This document shows positions 60,201 to 64,000 of a stretch of DNA of 64,000 nucleotides, piece after piece. Under the pieces are notes generated by a model. It worked only from the letters and a program-made list of their open reading frames with translations, did not search any database and was not told the origin of the DNA. This DNA is from Lingula anatina (lineage: Eukaryota; Brachiopoda; Lingulata; Lingulida; Lingulidae), in NCBI RefSeq assembly GCF_001039355.2, contig NW_019775857.1, positions 1,580,499-1,644,498 of the forward strand, given 5' to 3'. The stretch's first letter is position 1, and each line of letters starts with the position of its first letter. Both the position numbers and the translations under genes were made by a program.

Positions 60201-61696
60201 GTTTATATTAACAGCCATTTAAACTGATAAAGGTACCATTTCTCATTTCCTAGTCTTAAGTTTTAGATATTACACAACTTTATTTCTTTTGATTTTAAAG
60301 AACACGAAATCTGTTCCATATGACTAAATACATCTTATATGAGCTTCTGTTGAACAAAACGAGTTTCATATTTTTGTTTTAATCATTAATAATTTTATAT
60401 ATGGATCTAATTTCAATTTTGAGAGATGTCAACAACTCCATATGAAATTAACACGAGAAGTTTCAATCCAGATTGAGTACTATCCCAAAAGGCCAATAGA
60501 TTTTTTTTTACCAGTGTATGAGCATCGATTCTTTGTAACACGTATAAATCACTAGTACTTATTTCTTATACTGCTCGAATATAACCCACGTGCTAAAGGA
60601 TAAACTGAATTAATTGTTCGGTTACCCAAAAATAAGCTTTCAAACTGCACCTTCTTCAAATCTATTTATGTAGAACGCATTGCTGCTGCTCGTGCATTAG
60701 CAGACTTAGTTTTTACAAGGATTGGCAAAAACCAACAAGGGTTTAAGATAGCACAGAACAACAGCAGAAAATTTTAGCCACAACATGTAGCACAATCAAA
60801 ATCTCTGCTGTCAGGGTTGCATATCGGGCTGTGAATTTTGGTGACGCAACTAACACAATGGTAGTGTAGTTGTGAAAAATGTATTTTGGGTTGCGACTCA
60901 TACGTACAACTAACACAATCGAAATATTTGCAGGTAAAAGCAGTCAACGTGAACTCGATTTAGACCAGGAAACCTCAGGAGAGGATGCTTGAAATATTAT
61001 ATAAAATATTCTTGGACACAGCCCATAAATCGAATTTCCTCTTAAATTGTCCACTGAGAGACTTTGATTCCAAACCCCCTGTATCTTCATCATTTCTTCT
61101 CAAAAATGCTGGCTGCTTCTAGTGACGGACAAAAATTGATTTTGAACCCATTTTGTAAAAGTGAGGAAACCAGAAACTTCACATACAAGATATTTTGAAG
61201 CTCTATTTCCAAAACACAAATTGACTAATTTAGCACTTCTAAACGAGTTCATCCTAGCAGCCTACCTGATACAAGAAAATGCTATATGTAATTAGGCAAG
61301 AACATCGACTAAATCGAAGACCTTAGCTTACATTTTTTAATCCCCAACACTGGGACAGGCCCAGGTCCAAGTGGTCTAGGCCGTGTAACAAAAACTCGTG
61401 CAGATTTTATCGTACTGACCTCGGTCTGGCAAGGGCCGCGGGCGACCAGGCTAAAGCCAGTCTGTCGAAGTGCGCAGGCGGAGCGGTCTTATACTACCAG
61501 TAGTGCATCTACTGAGGCAATGAAATGTTTCTTGGTTGAAGAGAAAAGAAGTCGTTGAACGGATCGTGGCGTTCGTGCAAGGTGACTGTGCATTAAGACA
61601 AGTGTTGAGTGGGCCGGGTGTGTAGTATTTCCACGTCAAGCGTGACATATACTGTAACAGAGGGCTGTGAGTCACTGGAGCACCTGTCCCGGAGCC
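60201..61696. other. Intergenic region and upstream of the last gene
   Basis: AT-rich until about 61.35 kb, then clearly richer in GC and CpG up to 61696, as expected of a promoter and 5'UTR. No other exon is recognised. Confidence 0.5.
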
Positions 61697-61775
61697 ATGG
61701 GTACTTTACGGATTGCTGTGCTTTGTTTTACGTCGGTCATCGTGTGCGGACGTCACATGGCTGCTGGACAGCAAG
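61697..61775 (+). CDS. First exon of a secreted or membrane protein (partial)
   Basis: GGAGCCATGG is a strong start context. The 26 codons read MGTLRIAVLCFTSVIVCGRH and then MAAGQQ, a hydrophobic signal peptide probably cut after VCG or AAG. The exon ends in phase 1 at the donor AAG|GTAGGT, a usual layout for signal-peptide exons. The rest of the gene is outside the window, so the product cannot be named. Confidence 0.65.
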
Positions 61776-61784
61776 GTAGGTGTC

Positions 61785-61846
<62 letters not shown>

Positions 61847-63967
61847 AAACACGCACAAACCGCACGCACACACATTCTTTCACAATTACAACTTAAAAAA
61901 CGATTGAAGGAGGAATCCTGTGTTGATATGAAAAATATCCACTAACATTTTTGTCTGACAGTTATATCACAAGTGCTTCTTGATAAGGAGAGGTTTCATC
62001 GAGAAAGTTCAATTCAACTGAGGGGGGAAGAAAGAGTTTGATCCCAATATATTCTAAAAAACTCCCTGACATTATCTGAATATCGGTGCAAAACGTTTGA
62101 GCAAAATGATTAAATTAAATACAACGTCTGGCGTTTTCCTAAAAAAAAAAAGGCAAATAAACTGACTCTTCACATGTGTCAGAAAAATTGGAGTGTTCTA
62201 TTCGTTTTTTTTTTCTTTCAAACGCTGCATGTTCAGACTAATGCAGTGTGGCGGTACATACTAAGTGAAAAACGCTTTAGCAGGAAAGGGCCCCCGACCC
62301 AGGGCAGCGACCTTAACCCGTCTAACCCGAGCAGAACACCGACTGAGATTAGAACATGTTCTCCCGCTGGGAAACCACAAAATAGGTCCTGCAATGCATT
62401 TATAAATCTGAGAGGCTATTTCCTATGGTATATTTCAGACATAAACATACAACAACAGACTAGTTATTGCTAATGCAACGATTGCTTACGTGATAACGGG
62501 GCACATATATGAATTGGAGGGCGGATGGAGGAGAGGGGTGCACTCCTTTATATCAACTGTATTTTTGATGTCTTGTTTTCACGTTTGGACTGATACTCGA
62601 AATTTTAAATTGAAAAACGCAGTTATTGCCTATTGTTATTTTGCAAGCATACCTTCAGAAACAGCACATATGAAAAGAAAAGTAAAACAAAACAAAACAA
62701 AACAAAACAGAAAACAAAAGTTTTAACTTTCAAAGCGTGGTATTACTCTCCGTCCGTCAAATATTCGCCTTTCTTTTCCCCCGAAAAAAATACAGTGGCT
62801 ATTTGTTTTAAGATGAAATGTGTCTTTGACTAGCGTCTTCGACTTCTCAAAGAGAAATTGAGAAGGAAATGTTTGACTATAATGGGAAGTGACAGATTGT
62901 CCGACCAAAAATATATTCCGAGAAAACCAAAGAGATGATAACGAGGCTGACAAACCAACATCTAAGCTCAATTCGAAAAGTCCAGACGTTTTAATGTTGT
63001 CGTGGAGACGCTGGGTTGGAAAGGTCAGGTTAATCTGGATTTGATGAAAATCGGAAATAACCCAGCTTGATTTTAGTGAACGTAGAACGGACCACCTAAA
63101 TATTTGACTTTGTATATGTGCGTGAGAACTTTAATGTCGTAACATGTTTTTATCATAAATAAAAAAGTTCCTCTTAGGGGTGACCCTTAAAGGTATTTAA
63201 GATAAAAATCCCTTTCTTGAGATTCTTTTGCAAGAACATAATCTAACATAGTTTGTATGATGTTACTATGATAATATACAAGAGTGCAGGAAAGCCACTT
63301 AACTGTGAATATATACACAAACACATCGGTTTCGGGAGGGGACGAATTCTCAGACTAAACGTTTCTAATTGGTGAATAAATAATTAGAATTGTCTCAAAT
63401 ACATGTGTTAATATTTAGTTAAACCAGAGTGAGAATACCAAAAACGGTGGGAATGTTATCGTCTTTTAACAGAAGCAGGCTGCTTAGATTTGCCCAAATG
63501 GCTCTGTGACGTTAAGCACAAAGGGTGACACCTATGCCCTGAGATTCAGACGTGGACAGTGCTGACTTCCAAGGCTATTTCCAACGGCAATGACAGAAAA
63601 GAAAACCAGTCCCAGACTCTGAATATCAGGTTAGACAGCTGCCGAGATGAAAAAGAAATTTGAAATGTTTGCTTGCCTTGTTAATTCAGCAAACGGGATC
63701 TTTACCCTTAGTTTCAGAGATGATTTGAAAAATTTCTCCACCAGTCTACGCTGACATAAATATACGACTAACGAAAATACAGGGAAATATAGACGATATT
63801 TCGATATAGGACTTTGAAATTTGGACCGAATAAAACTAACTTCTTGACAACCACTTACATATTATCCAAGAAACGGTGAGCGATTGTAGGAAATACCCCG
63901 CGTATGGTTAATATAATGCAGCATATAACACTCAAAACACTTCCTATTGGCCGTAAAGAGTGTTCTT

Positions 63968-64000
<33 letters not shown>
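61776..64000. other. Intron 1 of the last gene
   Basis: Begins with a (CT)n tract at 61787-61846 just inside the donor. No convincing next exon is seen to the window end. It closes in an A29 run (63972-64000), which may continue beyond the window. Confidence 0.55.
61787..61846. repeat. (CT)n microsatellite
   Basis: About 30 CT units with one TG interruption, eleven bases after the splice donor at 61776. Confidence 0.97.

Noticed and set aside
63972-64000. Poly(A) tail of a processed transcript or LINE
   Set aside because: The A-run reaches the window edge and nothing before it looks like a cDNA or retroelement 3' end; left as a homopolymer.
1-64000. CRISPR arrays, operons, tRNA or rRNA genes
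   Set aside because: No regularly spaced repeats with unique spacers, no bacterial gene organisation, and no tRNA or rRNA sequence that I could recognise.

Overview
The window is animal nuclear DNA: introns with GT/AG borders, AT-rich intergenic stretches, many microsatellites and many short inverted-repeat transposons. Gene content (a TGF-beta/activin type I receptor, two core-1 galactosyltransferases, a sialate O-acetyltransferase) fits a marine invertebrate. The sialic acid gene makes a deuterostome such as a hemichordate, echinoderm or lancelet a reasonable guess, but the species is not shown by the sequence. All genes found are on the + strand.

Layout. 960-4848: last six exons of a type I receptor kinase of the ALK4/5/7 class, then a long 3'UTR to about 7.5 or 8.5 kb. 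11216-19189: a complete 15-exon gene for a 908-residue ankyrin-repeat protein that I cannot assign to a named family. It contains a duplicated four-exon module. 24941-29339 and 36686-39625: two tandem C1GALT1-like genes (298 and 295 residues) from a segmental duplication, with nearly identical coding exons and mostly diverged introns. 42320-58728: a complete CASD1 gene (22 exons, 814 residues) with its Ser-Asp-His catalytic residues intact. 61697-61775: first exon of a gene for a secreted or membrane protein that continues beyond the window.

Between and inside the genes lie at least seven families of small non-autonomous inverted-repeat elements. One family is stacked head to tail against the 629-base N gap at 33479-34107. 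Two single N bases (45230, 57766) each sit at the end of a local duplication of CASD1 exons. Both look like two haplotypes placed in series by the assembler rather than real exon duplications.

How the genes relate: C1GALT1 makes the core 1 O-glycan (Gal-beta1,3-GalNAc) and CASD1 O-acetylates sialic acids that commonly cap such glycans. The central 34 kb is therefore a small Golgi O-glycan neighbourhood, though adjacency may be chance. The less expected items are an unreported-looking 72-base in-frame cassette exon candidate in CASD1 (54075-54146), the modular ankyrin gene, and the patchwork identity of the two C1GALT1 copies.
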